A stretch of 64,000 bases of DNA. Source: JAXGXJ01 sp963816155. Lineage in GTDB: Bacteria > Actinomycetota > Thermoleophilia > RBG-16-64-13. Below, piece after piece: positions 16,552-24,316 of the stretch; the stretch's first letter is position 1, and each line of letters opens with the position of its first letter. The stretch lies in assembly GCA_963816155.1 (NCBI GenBank), contig CAWFJE010000004.1, positions 124,001-188,000 on the forward strand. The letters run 5' to 3'. Below the pieces are notes generated by a model. That model worked only from the letters and a program-made list of their open reading frames with translations. It did not search any database and was not told where the DNA came from. Made by a program: the position numbers and the translations under genes.

Positions 16552-18429
16552 TCGTGGAGATGAAGAACGTCACCGTGCTCTGTCTCGACTCTGACCGTGA
16601 AGCTACCCTTGAAGCTCTATACGGCATGGGTGTTGTGCACGTCGTCAACGCCCAGGAGCCGACAGGTCGGGAGGTCGAGCGAACGCGTGAGGAGCTGGAG
16701 CAGGCCGCCGCAGCCCTGGAGGCGGTGCGCGCCGCCGCGGCGCGCACGAGAGAGCGCGCCGAAGACGCGCCACCGACACCCACCGCCGCGACCGCGACCA
16801 CCGAGTCGCTCCGGCCACCGGATGACGGCCGCGAGGGGGCGGCCCGTCTCGCCCCAACCAGGGCGACGGAAGAGGCCGTGCGTCTCGCGGGGGAGCGGGC
16901 GGAGGCGGAGAAGGTCCTCGCCGACCTGCGCGCCGAGGTCGCACGGGTGGAGCCTTGGGGAGACTTCGATCCTTCGCTGATCGGCGATCTGGAGGAACGC
17001 GGGCTCTTTGTCACGTTGCTCCGCGCACCCGCGGATGTCTCCCTCATCGGGCCCGCGGGTGCCCTGCTCGAGGAGATCTCGGCCGACGAACAACGCCGGT
17101 ACTCCGTCCTGATCACGTCCGGGCCCTTCGACCCCGCTTATCTGACTCCCTCTGGGGCGGCAAGCGAGATGACTTTGCCCGCGGAGCGTCTCGGCGAGAT
17201 GAGGGCCATGGTCGAACACCGACAGAAAGACTCTGGAGCGTATCGACGACGGTCTGGCGGCGCTCGAGCCCAGTCTCTCCGCGCTTGAACAGGCCAGGAG
17301 TGAGTTGGAGCAGGCTGTGCACATGGCCGAGGTGCGCGCGGGCATGGGTACCTCGGACAAGCTGTGCTACCTGCAGGGTTACGTGCCTGCTCCGGAAATA
17401 CCGCGCCTGCAGGAAGCGGCGGTCGAACACGGCTGGGGGATCGCCACGCGCGAACCCGAACCGACCGAGCGAGTGCCGACCCTCCTGCGCCTGTCTCGAG
17501 GAGTCAAGCCCATCGGTGTGCTCTTCAACGTGCTGCGCATCTCACCCGCGTACTGGGAGACCGACGTGAGTGTGGCCTTCCTGATCTTCTTCACACTCTT
17601 CGTGGGGCTCCTGATAGGTGATGCAGGGTACGGGTTCCTGATGCTGGCGTTGGCCATCTACCTCACCGTGAGGGCCCGAGGCGTGCTCAGCGACGCTGTC
17701 AAGCTTCTGTACGTGCTGAGTCTGAGCGTCATTTTGTTCGGGGCCCTGCAAGGCTCTTGGCTGGGCATCGCAGAGCTGCCCGCTCCCCTGGCGGCTCTCC
17801 AGGTCGACTGGTTCTCCGACCAGGCGAACGTGATGCAACTGTGCTTTCTCATCGGCGCGGTCCATATGACCCTGGCGCATCTGTGGACGGGTGCTGTGCA
17901 GTTTCCTCAACTTGCCTTTCTCGCCCAGGTTGGTTGGGTGGCCATCGTCTGGTCCATGTTCTTTGCCGCGAGCGCGCTCGTGCTGGGTCGCCCGTTCCCC
18001 AGCGCCGTCGTGTACGTGCTGGCGGCCGGCGTCATCCTTGTGGTCCTGTTCCTCATGCCACCTTCCCGCATGCGCCAGCACCTCATGGAGTATGTGCTGC
18101 TACCGCTCACCCTGGTGGGCTTCTTCGTGGATGTGATCTCCTACATACGGCTGTTCGCCGTGGGAGTGGCCACTTTGGCCGTCAGCCAGAGCTTCAACGG
18201 GATGGCTGCTTCGATCGGCTATGACGGCGTCCTGACGGCCATCTTCGCGGTCATCATCCTCATCTTCGGCCATTCACTCAATCTGGCGCTGTGTCTGCTG
18301 GCGGTGTTGGTCCACGGCGTCCGCTTGAACACACTCGAGTTCTCGGCCCACAAGGGGCTCAGCTGGTCGGGATTCGCGTTCCGGCCGTTCGCACGCGGGT
18401 CCCGGGGCTACGCGTCGTCGGCAGGCTAA
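16548..18429 (+). CDS. atpI: V/A-type ATPase membrane subunit I, interrupted by one frameshift at 17226-17229
   Basis: Residues 1-225 are the soluble arm (MIVEMKNVTVLCLDS; ELEQAAAALEAV coiled coil) with an Ala/Pro/Thr-rich insert near residues 75-110. After a single extra base at 17226-17229 the frame resumes as TLERIDDGLAALEPSLSALE and runs through LQGYVPAPEIPRLQ into a membrane domain of about seven helices (VAFLIFFTLFVGLLIGDAGY to LALCLLAVLVHGVRLNTLEF). That domain holds the half-channel Arg region VISYIRLFAVGVATLAVSQS. Subunit I is the stator partner of the K ring. Because the rest of the operon is intact, the extra base is probably a sequence error. Confidence 0.88.
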
Positions 18430-18441
18430 GAAAGGAGAGAG

Positions 18442-18885
18442 ATGGATCCAGCAGAACTGGGCCGGATCGGGGCTATCGCTGCCGTGGGGTTGAGTGCGTC
18501 CGGCTCGGCGCTGGGCACGGCGGCCGCCGGCAGGGCGGCCATCGGGGTATGGAAGAAGGCCTACGCCCAACAGCGCCCGGCACCCTTCACGCTTCTGACC
18601 TTCGTAGGCGCGCCTCTGTCTCAGACCATCTACGGGATGATCCTGATGTTCCAGATCGCGAGCCGCGCGTCGGCCGGCTACGATCCCTACGCCCTACTGG
18701 GCATTGGGTTCTTCGCGGGATTGGCCATCGGCATGTCCGCGTGGATGCAGGGTGTGGCCGGAGCTGCCGGCGCCGATGCCCTGGGTGAGACCGGAGAAGG
18801 TTTCACGAACTACCTCTCCGTGATCGGCATCGTTGAGACGGTCGCCATATTCGTGATGGTCTTCGTCATCATAGTGCTCGCCTAA
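18442..18885 (+). CDS. atpK: V/A-type ATPase subunit K (rotor proteolipid, four-helix form)
   Basis: 147 residues forming four membrane helices, i.e. a fused double hairpin. The ion-binding Glu132 lies in helix 4 (SVIGIVETVAIFVMVF). Gln61 in helix 2 (APLSQTIYGM) and Gln103 in helix 3 (SAWMQGVAGAAG) match by alignment from memory the Gln65 and Gln110 sodium ligands of Enterococcus hirae NtpK, whose Glu is 139. This points to Na+ rather than H+ as the coupling ion, an inference that needs an alignment. An AAAGGAGAG ribosome site precedes the ATG, and the long hairpin at 18920-18977 follows. Confidence 0.93.
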   Translation: MDPAELGRIGAIAAVGLSASGSALGTAAAGRAAIGVWKKAYAQQRPAPFTLLTFVGAPLSQTIYGMILMFQIASRASAGYDPYALLGIGFFAGLAIGMSAWMQGVAGAAGADALGETGEGFTNYLSVIGIVETVAIFVMVFVIIVLA

Positions 18886-18919
18886 GGGATCTCAGGCGAG
18901 CGCGGTGGTCAGCCACGCC

Positions 18920-18977
18920 GTAGAACGGAGGCCCCGGGGCCGAGACGCTTGTCTCGGCCCCGGGGCCTCCGCTCTAC
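18920..18977. terminator. Very long hairpin, probable bidirectional terminator
   Basis: Arms 18920-18946 and 18951-18977 pair over 27 positions with one mismatch around a GCTT loop. There is no T-tract on either side. It lies between the V-ATPase operon and the convergent gene at 19011-19319, the usual place for a shared terminator. Confidence 0.7.
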
Positions 18978-19010
18978 ATCGCGCAGGCGGCCGGTCGGGC
19001 TACGGCTTTC

Positions 19011-19319
19011 CTAGTGGATCTCGTCCCCGAACGTGATGTGCAGCTCCGACGTGAGGCTCGCCATCTTGGCGGAGAAGGCCTTGTATTCCGCAGTCTTGGT
19101 GTCGCGGTCCCGGAAATCCTCGAGACTATTCAGAGTCACGATCCCCACGTATCTGAAGGGAACGGTCCCCGTGGGGCTGAAGTCGCACCGCACCAACTCG
19201 TACTTCTCCACGGAGGGGAGACTGTCGATGAAGGGACCCTTCTCGTTGTCCACGTAGGCCTTGAACTCCTCGTCGGTCACATGCGGCGCGAGGTTGTAAA
19301 GGATGATCTCTTTGGCCAT
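19011..19319 (-). CDS. Small EthD/NIPSNAP-like dimeric alpha-beta barrel protein
   Basis: A 102-residue protein beginning MAKEIILYNLAPHVTDEEF, with helix EFKAYVDNEKGPFIDSLP, a strand VEKYELVRCDF, then FRYVGIVTLNSLEDFRDR. A strand-helix-strand unit that ends with a beta strand (LHITFGDEI) is the ferredoxin-like pattern of dimeric alpha-beta barrel proteins. Some members are heme-related or monooxygenase-like; others are of unknown function. Catalytic residues cannot be named. AGGAG lies just upstream of the ATG. It is convergent with the ATPase operon and follows the GYF_2 protein gene on the same strand. Confidence 0.55.
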   Translation of the reverse strand: MAKEIILYNLAPHVTDEEFKAYVDNEKGPFIDSLPSVEKYELVRCDFSPTGTVPFRYVGIVTLNSLEDFRDRDTKTAEYKAFSAKMASLTSELHITFGDEIH

Positions 19320-19389
19320 GAGGCTCCTCCTTGGGGGAGACGTTGGTTGCTTCGCGCCATTCTACTACCGTGATCCGCCCTGTCTTGAG

Positions 19390-21129
19390 TTACTTCATCA
19401 GCTCCCACTCGGCGTCGATGCTGAAGAGCGTGGGTGCGCCGGAGCTGAACGTGCCCTTCATCACCAAGTCCGTGCCCACCCTGCTCACGACGCCGACCAT
19501 AGACGTCGGTGCGGAACTGTCGCTCATGTTGAAGACGAGTGTGTCTCCCTGGATGGTGAAGAAGAGCGTCTCCGGTTCGCTGGTCAGGCCCGCCTGACCT
19601 TCGGGGTCGAGCGCAGATGGATCGATGATCATCACTGCCGTGCCGCTGGTGCCGCCGGCGTCGACCGTGATCTCCATGGTCATGGGAAGAGCCTGTCCCA
19701 GAAGGGCATCGAGGAGAGCGACACTGCATCCCTCGCTCTCGGCGGCTTGGGCCGCCTCGTCGCTCATGTCCAAGTTGGTGATGGTCATAGTCCCGGACCA
19801 AAGTCCATTGAGTTCGTCGCCGGCCACAGGACCGCCGGGGCCGGTCGTCCCGCTGGTGGTGGTCGTCGACGGGGCCGTGGTGGTGGTCGCTTCGCTCGTG
19901 GAGGTGGTCGGAGCCGATCCGTCCTGGCTCCCGTCCGTTCCGGCCGGCCGCACGAAGATGTCACCAGTGTGTATGTCGATGAGCACGAAGTTCTCGATGA
20001 TTACGTTCGTCTGCTGGATGACTATGATGGTGGTCGGATCAAACCCAGGCCAACGTGGCCCGGTGTAGGTGGGAGTCTTGCTGACGGGCTGCGGCGGGAT
20101 GAGCGGATTGCCGCATTCGCAGCGCACTCGGGGCACCCCGTAGCTGTCCACCAGGACCAACTGGCCCGCCTGGAGCACCGACTGCCGGGGCGTCGGGTGA
20201 CCGTCCCGGTAGCCGTGGTTGGTCACACGGATGTCGCGGGTCAGCAGCACGGGGGTTAGTTCGTCGAAATACGCGGGCAACTGGTCTATCTGCACAGTGC
20301 TACCCCCGCTCCAGCGGAGGGTCGGGTCGTTGTTCAGTGCCTCGCAGAAGGCGGCCGCTTTGTCCGGATTCTCGGCCAGGAAGCTCAGTTGCCCTTCCTT
20401 ATCCGCGACCTGCTGGTCCTTGGATCCTCCGTAGAGAGCGGGCGTGTCTCCGGGGAAGGAGACGACGGCTACTTGAGCTCCGTCACCAGATTGGGTCGTC
20501 GCAGGGGTTTGGGCAGCGGCTGTGGTCGACGTGGGGATGTTGAGGGTGCTTGTCGGGCCCGTGGGGACGAACATCTCCTCGGCGAAGGATTCCGGCCCCG
20601 CGGAACCGGCCGGCTCGAGAAGTATCTCTCCCTCCTGCTGGACGAAGACCTCACCACCGGTCTCGTCCGTGGTATCCGTCTCCCCGGAGCCACGGAGGCC
20701 GAAGTAACCGCCGAGCGCTGCGGCGATGACTACGATCGCGATCAGCGGACCGATCCAGATCCACGGGGAGCGTCGTTTGGGCGCGGGCCCATGTGCGTAT
20801 CCCGGCGCAGCCGCGTACGCGGGCTGCGCTCCGTAGCCATCCTGGGGTGCGTACTCTGGAGGCGGTGGAGGCGGGGGCGCAGGCTGAACATCGTAGGCCG
20901 ACGGAGGTGGCGGTGGTGGGGGCATGACGGTGAAGAGCTCGGCCACCTCCGCAGCGGGCCGCCAATCGCCCAACTGCTCGTGCCATACAAGATCGTCGGG
21001 AGAAAGGGTTCCGTGCTGCGCGTTGGCCACCATCTCTTCCCACGTGAGGGGACCCAGATGATCCTCCGCCGCGCCACCGGGCTTGTGGTAATACCAGTTG
21101 GAGCCTGTCATGCCGTCACCCATGATCAC
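19390..21129 (-). CDS. GYF_2-TM-DUF6777 surface protein
   Basis: 579 residues in five parts. About 8-65 is a GYF_2 domain (SNWYYHKPGG to PDDLVWHEQLGDWRPA). About 68-118 is a Pro/Tyr/Ala-rich linker. About 120-145 is a membrane helix (WIWIGPLIAIVVIAAALGG). About 158-395 is DUF6777, with the signature LDPRxTNHG-like RDIRVTNHGYRDG and VPRVRCECGNPLIPP. After a Thr/Ser-rich linker comes a C-terminal domain of about 140 residues (NGLWSGTMTITNLD to the end). The GYF part should face the cytoplasm and the rest the outside. The C-terminal domain is homologous to that of the subtilase at 56962-59733. Function is unknown; envelope sensing or scaffolding is a guess. Confidence 0.8.
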   Translation of the reverse strand: MIMGDGMTGSNWYYHKPGGAAEDHLGPLTWEEMVANAQHGTLSPDDLVWHEQLGDWRPAAEVAELFTVMPPPPPPPSAYDVQPAPPPPPPPEYAPQDGYGAQPAYAAAPGYAHGPAPKRRSPWIWIGPLIAIVVIAAALGGYFGLRGSGETDTTDETGGEVFVQQEGEILLEPAGSAGPESFAEEMFVPTGPTSTLNIPTSTTAAAQTPATTQSGDGAQVAVVSFPGDTPALYGGSKDQQVADKEGQLSFLAENPDKAAAFCEALNNDPTLRWSGGSTVQIDQLPAYFDELTPVLLTRDIRVTNHGYRDGHPTPRQSVLQAGQLVLVDSYGVPRVRCECGNPLIPPQPVSKTPTYTGPRWPGFDPTTIIVIQQTNVIIENFVLIDIHTGDIFVRPAGTDGSQDGSAPTTSTSEATTTTAPSTTTTSGTTGPGGPVAGDELNGLWSGTMTITNLDMSDEAAQAAESEGCSVALLDALLGQALPMTMEITVDAGGTSGTAVMIIDPSALDPEGQAGLTSEPETLFFTIQGDTLVFNMSDSSAPTSMVGVVSRVGTDLVMKGTFSSGAPTLFSIDAEWELMK

Positions 21130-21255
21130 CCTTCCGCTATCGCTTGCTCATGGCCCTATGGGTCGGACTTCCGCGCTGTCTGGGAGTCACAAGTATAGGA
21201 TGCGCAGACCCTCTGTCACCAGCCCCAGCCGAGGTCTTCTGCCCCGGATGCAGCT

Positions 21256-22108
21256 TCAGGGCCCGGTCTGGCGGGCGCGATCATCCCGGAGCCGCATCCA
21301 CAAGCAGGCCCCTATGAGGGCGCAGATGACGAGGTAGAGAGTCGGGTAGAACCATGTCGGCATGACCAAGCTGGCGATATTCGCGCGCAGGAATCCGTTG
21401 CCCAGCCGGAACAGGGTGAAACCGAGGGCGAAGATCAGGAAGGCGACTCCATCGACATATCTGGACCTGCCTGAACTGTCGCGACGGGTCAGCAGCCAGA
21501 CGGCCGGCACGCAGAAGGCCACCGCCGCGATCATCTCGTAGACCTGAGTGGGGTGGACGGGTTCAACGGCTCCGGCTATTCCCAGGATGCCGGTCTGACC
21601 GGTGGCGAACTGCAGGGCCCAAGCGGGGCTCCCGGGGCCGTACTCGATCCCCCAGGGGAGGGATGTGACCGTGCCGAAGCAGCAGCCCTCGAGGAGGCAG
21701 CCGACGCGCATCAGCACCAGCCCGGCGGCCAGACGCGGGCACTGCACTGTCGGCCAGCCGCCAGACGGAGAGGCGGAAACGGCGGGCGAGCAGCGCCCCG
21801 ACGGCGAGGGCCGCCACCAGTCCTCCGTACAGGGAGAAGCCGGTGAACTCCAGCAGGTACATCCGAGCCGGTTGTTCCGTGTAGTAGCCCCAGGCCGTCA
21901 CCACGTCCAGGATACGGGCCCCAAGCAGACCGGCCGCCAGCGCAACCGCGAACACGACCAAGACCCTCCACCAGGAGAAGCCTCGCCGCCAGGCCACAAG
22001 CACCCCCAGGCCAAGCGCGGTCAACCACGCCAGCACCTGGAAGGTGCCGTACGCGCCCATGGTGACCAGGTGGCCTCCCAGTTCAAGCTGTCCGAGGACA
22101 GGGTGCAT
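21256..22108 (-). CDS. Lgt-like prolipoprotein diacylglyceryl transferase, frameshifted at 21733
   Basis: The first part has several membrane helices (TFQVLAWLTALGLGVLVAWR, VLVVFAVALAAGLLGARIL) and FSLYGGLVAALAVGALLARR, the Lgt loop region. After one extra base at 21733 the next frame gives LAAGLVLMRVGCLLEGCCFG, PWGIEYGPGSPAW and PVHPTQVYEMI, which are strong Lgt signatures. The joined protein is about 283 residues with a normal set of helices. Lgt attaches diacylglycerol to the Cys of prolipoproteins, and lipoprotein-type substrates occur in this window. A Tyr replaces the usual His in the HGGL motif, so it may be an Lgt-family paralogue rather than the housekeeping enzyme. Confidence 0.72.
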
Positions 22109-22147
22109 CGCTCAGAACCGCACCGGCCGGCACGGCGCTCGCCGTGC

Positions 22148-24139
22148 CTAGATGTAGGCGGCCGCCTTGAACGCGGACCTCACCGCCGTGGCGATGTTGC
22201 CCACCTCGCGCGCGTCGCCCACCACGAACACCTCGGTCTCCGGGGCGCTGCGGCGCAGGGAATCGGCCACATCGATCCGCGAGGCCATGCCCACGGCCAG
22301 CAGGACCGTGTCCGCGGCCAACTCGACCAGTTCCGAGGTCTTCGTGTCGCGGCAGAGCACCACGCCGTCGCCCACCTCTTCGAGCCTGCAGTCGAGATGG
22401 ACCGGTATCTCGAGTTGGTCGATCAGCATCATCAACTCCATGGAAGCGCCGCCGGACGCCCTGAGATTACTCAGGTCGGATGCCATCTCGATGACGGTCA
22501 CGTCGCTACCTTCGCGCTTGAGGCCGATAGCGCTTTCGATGCCCACGGTGCCCGCGCCCACGATGACGGTCTTGCCGGTTATCTCTACGGCCCCGGTATC
22601 GGCCTCGGGCGCCCAATGCACGTGCGGTTTGTCGATCCCTGGGAGAGCCGGGACGATGGGTCGCGACCCCACCGCGACTATGAGGGCGTCGTAGCCTTCT
22701 GCGTCGAGCAGTTCCTTCGTGGCTTCGGTGTGGAAGAGGATGCGCGCGGGTGCCTTCTTGGCCTGAAGCACCAGGTAGTCGAGGTAGTCGCGGACATCCT
22801 GCTTGAAGGGTAGGGCCGACCCCGGGGCCACGTGGCCGCCCAGGCGGTCGCTCATCTCGTACAGCGTGACGTCGTGTCCGCGCTCGCAAAGCGTCAGCAG
22901 AGCCTGGATGCCCGCGGGACCGCCGCCCACCACCGCCACCCGCTTCTTCGCTTCGGCCCTCGGGACCTTTGCCTCGGGGAACTCGGTCTCGTTGCCCAGG
23001 TACGGGTTCACGGCACAGTTGATGACAGCGGGGATGATCAGCCGGAATCCGCAGTACTGGCAGCGCAGGCAGGGCCTGCGGTCCTCTTCTTTGCCCAGGG
23101 CATACTTGCGCGGCATCTCGGGATCGGCGAGCAGCGGACGGCACATGGCCACCATGTCGGCCTTGCCGGCGGCGATGATCTCGTCGGCCCGCCCGATGTC
23201 CATGATGGAGCCCACCGTGCACACCACCAGGTTGGGAAAAGCCTTCTTGATGTCGGCTGCGAAGTGGACGTTGTACTCGCGGTCCATCAGGTAGTTCTGC
23301 CACCAGTTGCGCATGTACTCGAACTCACCGTGCAGGCCTGCCGAGACGTGCAGGATGTCGACCTTGTCCTGGATCAACTCGATGAGTCTCAGGGTCTCCG
23401 GGAGATGCATGCCCTCAGGGTGGATCTCGTCGGCGGATATCCGGTACTCGATGACGAAGTCCTCGCCGCACAACGCCCGCACCCTGTCCAGCACCTCGAT
23501 AGCGAAGCGGGCCCGGTTCTCCAGGGAGCCGCCGTACTCGTCGGTACGCTTGTTGTAGAGAGGGCTGGCGAACTGGGTGATGAGGTTCCCGTGAGCGCCA
23601 TGGATCATGCTCATCTTGAGTCCGGCCCGCTTGCAGCGTTGGGCGGCCTTGGCGTATTTCTCAACGGTCTCGGCGATCTTGGCCTGGTCCATCTCTATGG
23701 TGGCCATGGGCTCCCGGCCGAACATGGGGGCGCGGAACTTCTCCATGGTGGGGACGAACGAGGAGGAACTGTAGGCCGGACGCCCGGTCTTGTCGAAATG
23801 GGAGTCCTTGCCGTTGTGGTTGATCTCGAGCGAGGCCAGCGCTCCGAAGCCGTCGCACATCTCCGCGAAGCGGCTCAAGGGGAGGAGGCATTCGTCGCTG
23901 CCCAGGTCGAGCTGGCGTTCTTCGTCACTGGCCTCTTTGATGTCGACGACGGAGTTGCCCACATGCAGCACAGCGGCTCCGCCCCGGGCGAAGACCCTGA
24001 AGAAATCGACGAACTCAGTGGTGACCCTCCCGTCGCGGGAGGCGAGGTTGGGTGACGGTGGGGCCAGTTCCAAGCGGTTCTTGAAGTCGACTCCCCGGAT
24101 CCTCAGCGGTGAGAACACATGCTCGTATCGTGACCCCAT
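22148..24139 (-). CDS. FeS flavoprotein of the old-yellow-enzyme / dienoyl-CoA reductase family
   Basis: 663 residues. The TIM barrel (1-350) binds FMN (EHVFSPLRIRGVDFKNRL; IHGAHGNLITQFASPLYNKR; DEYGGSLENRARF). Then comes a 4Fe-4S site, CLRCQYC plus a Cys eleven residues later in INCAVNP. After it lie two nucleotide-binding Rossmann units (VAVVGGGPAGIQALLTLCER; TVIVGAGTVGIESAIGLKRE). This is the architecture of 2,4-dienoyl-CoA reductase, BaiCD/BaiH and trimethylamine dehydrogenase. The cluster spacing is C-x2-C-x2-C-x11-C, one residue shorter than the common C-x2-C-x3-C-x11-C. AAAGGAAG precedes the ATG. It is divergent from the glycyl radical genes and could reduce an enoate made by them. Confidence 0.85.
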   Translation of the reverse strand: MGSRYEHVFSPLRIRGVDFKNRLELAPPSPNLASRDGRVTTEFVDFFRVFARGGAAVLHVGNSVVDIKEASDEERQLDLGSDECLLPLSRFAEMCDGFGALASLEINHNGKDSHFDKTGRPAYSSSSFVPTMEKFRAPMFGREPMATIEMDQAKIAETVEKYAKAAQRCKRAGLKMSMIHGAHGNLITQFASPLYNKRTDEYGGSLENRARFAIEVLDRVRALCGEDFVIEYRISADEIHPEGMHLPETLRLIELIQDKVDILHVSAGLHGEFEYMRNWWQNYLMDREYNVHFAADIKKAFPNLVVCTVGSIMDIGRADEIIAAGKADMVAMCRPLLADPEMPRKYALGKEEDRRPCLRCQYCGFRLIIPAVINCAVNPYLGNETEFPEAKVPRAEAKKRVAVVGGGPAGIQALLTLCERGHDVTLYEMSDRLGGHVAPGSALPFKQDVRDYLDYLVLQAKKAPARILFHTEATKELLDAEGYDALIVAVGSRPIVPALPGIDKPHVHWAPEADTGAVEITGKTVIVGAGTVGIESAIGLKREGSDVTVIEMASDLSNLRASGGASMELMMLIDQLEIPVHLDCRLEEVGDGVVLCRDTKTSELVELAADTVLLAVGMASRIDVADSLRRSAPETEVFVVGDAREVGNIATAVRSAFKAAAYI

Positions 24140-24264
24140 GCGGCGCTTCCTTTCATTCCGCGTCCTGTGCGGACGAGTAGGGGCGATGTTAGCAAAGCAG
24201 GAGCAAGGACGATGGAGCCGAGGGCTTGCCGGTCAGTCTGTACGTCGATGCCTGGGGAGGTATG

Positions 24265-24282
24265 ATATGCGACCATATGCGA
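24265..24282. repeat. Paired 8-bp direct repeat in the divergent promoter region
   Basis: ATATGCGA occurs at 24265-24272 and 24275-24282, ten bases apart, so both copies face the same side of the helix. It lies in the gap between the flavoenzyme gene and the first glycyl radical enzyme, where a regulator would act. No confident -35/-10 pair was seen. Confidence 0.3.
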
Positions 24283-24316
24283 GGTGGCGCTTGCGACGAT
24301 GCCGAAGGGGGGCGCG

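Noticed and set aside
24263..24284. Strong sigma70 promoter at the TATGAT upstream of GRE1
   Set aside because: The nearest TTGCCG is 29 bases away, too far for a promoter spacer, and no other -35 fits.
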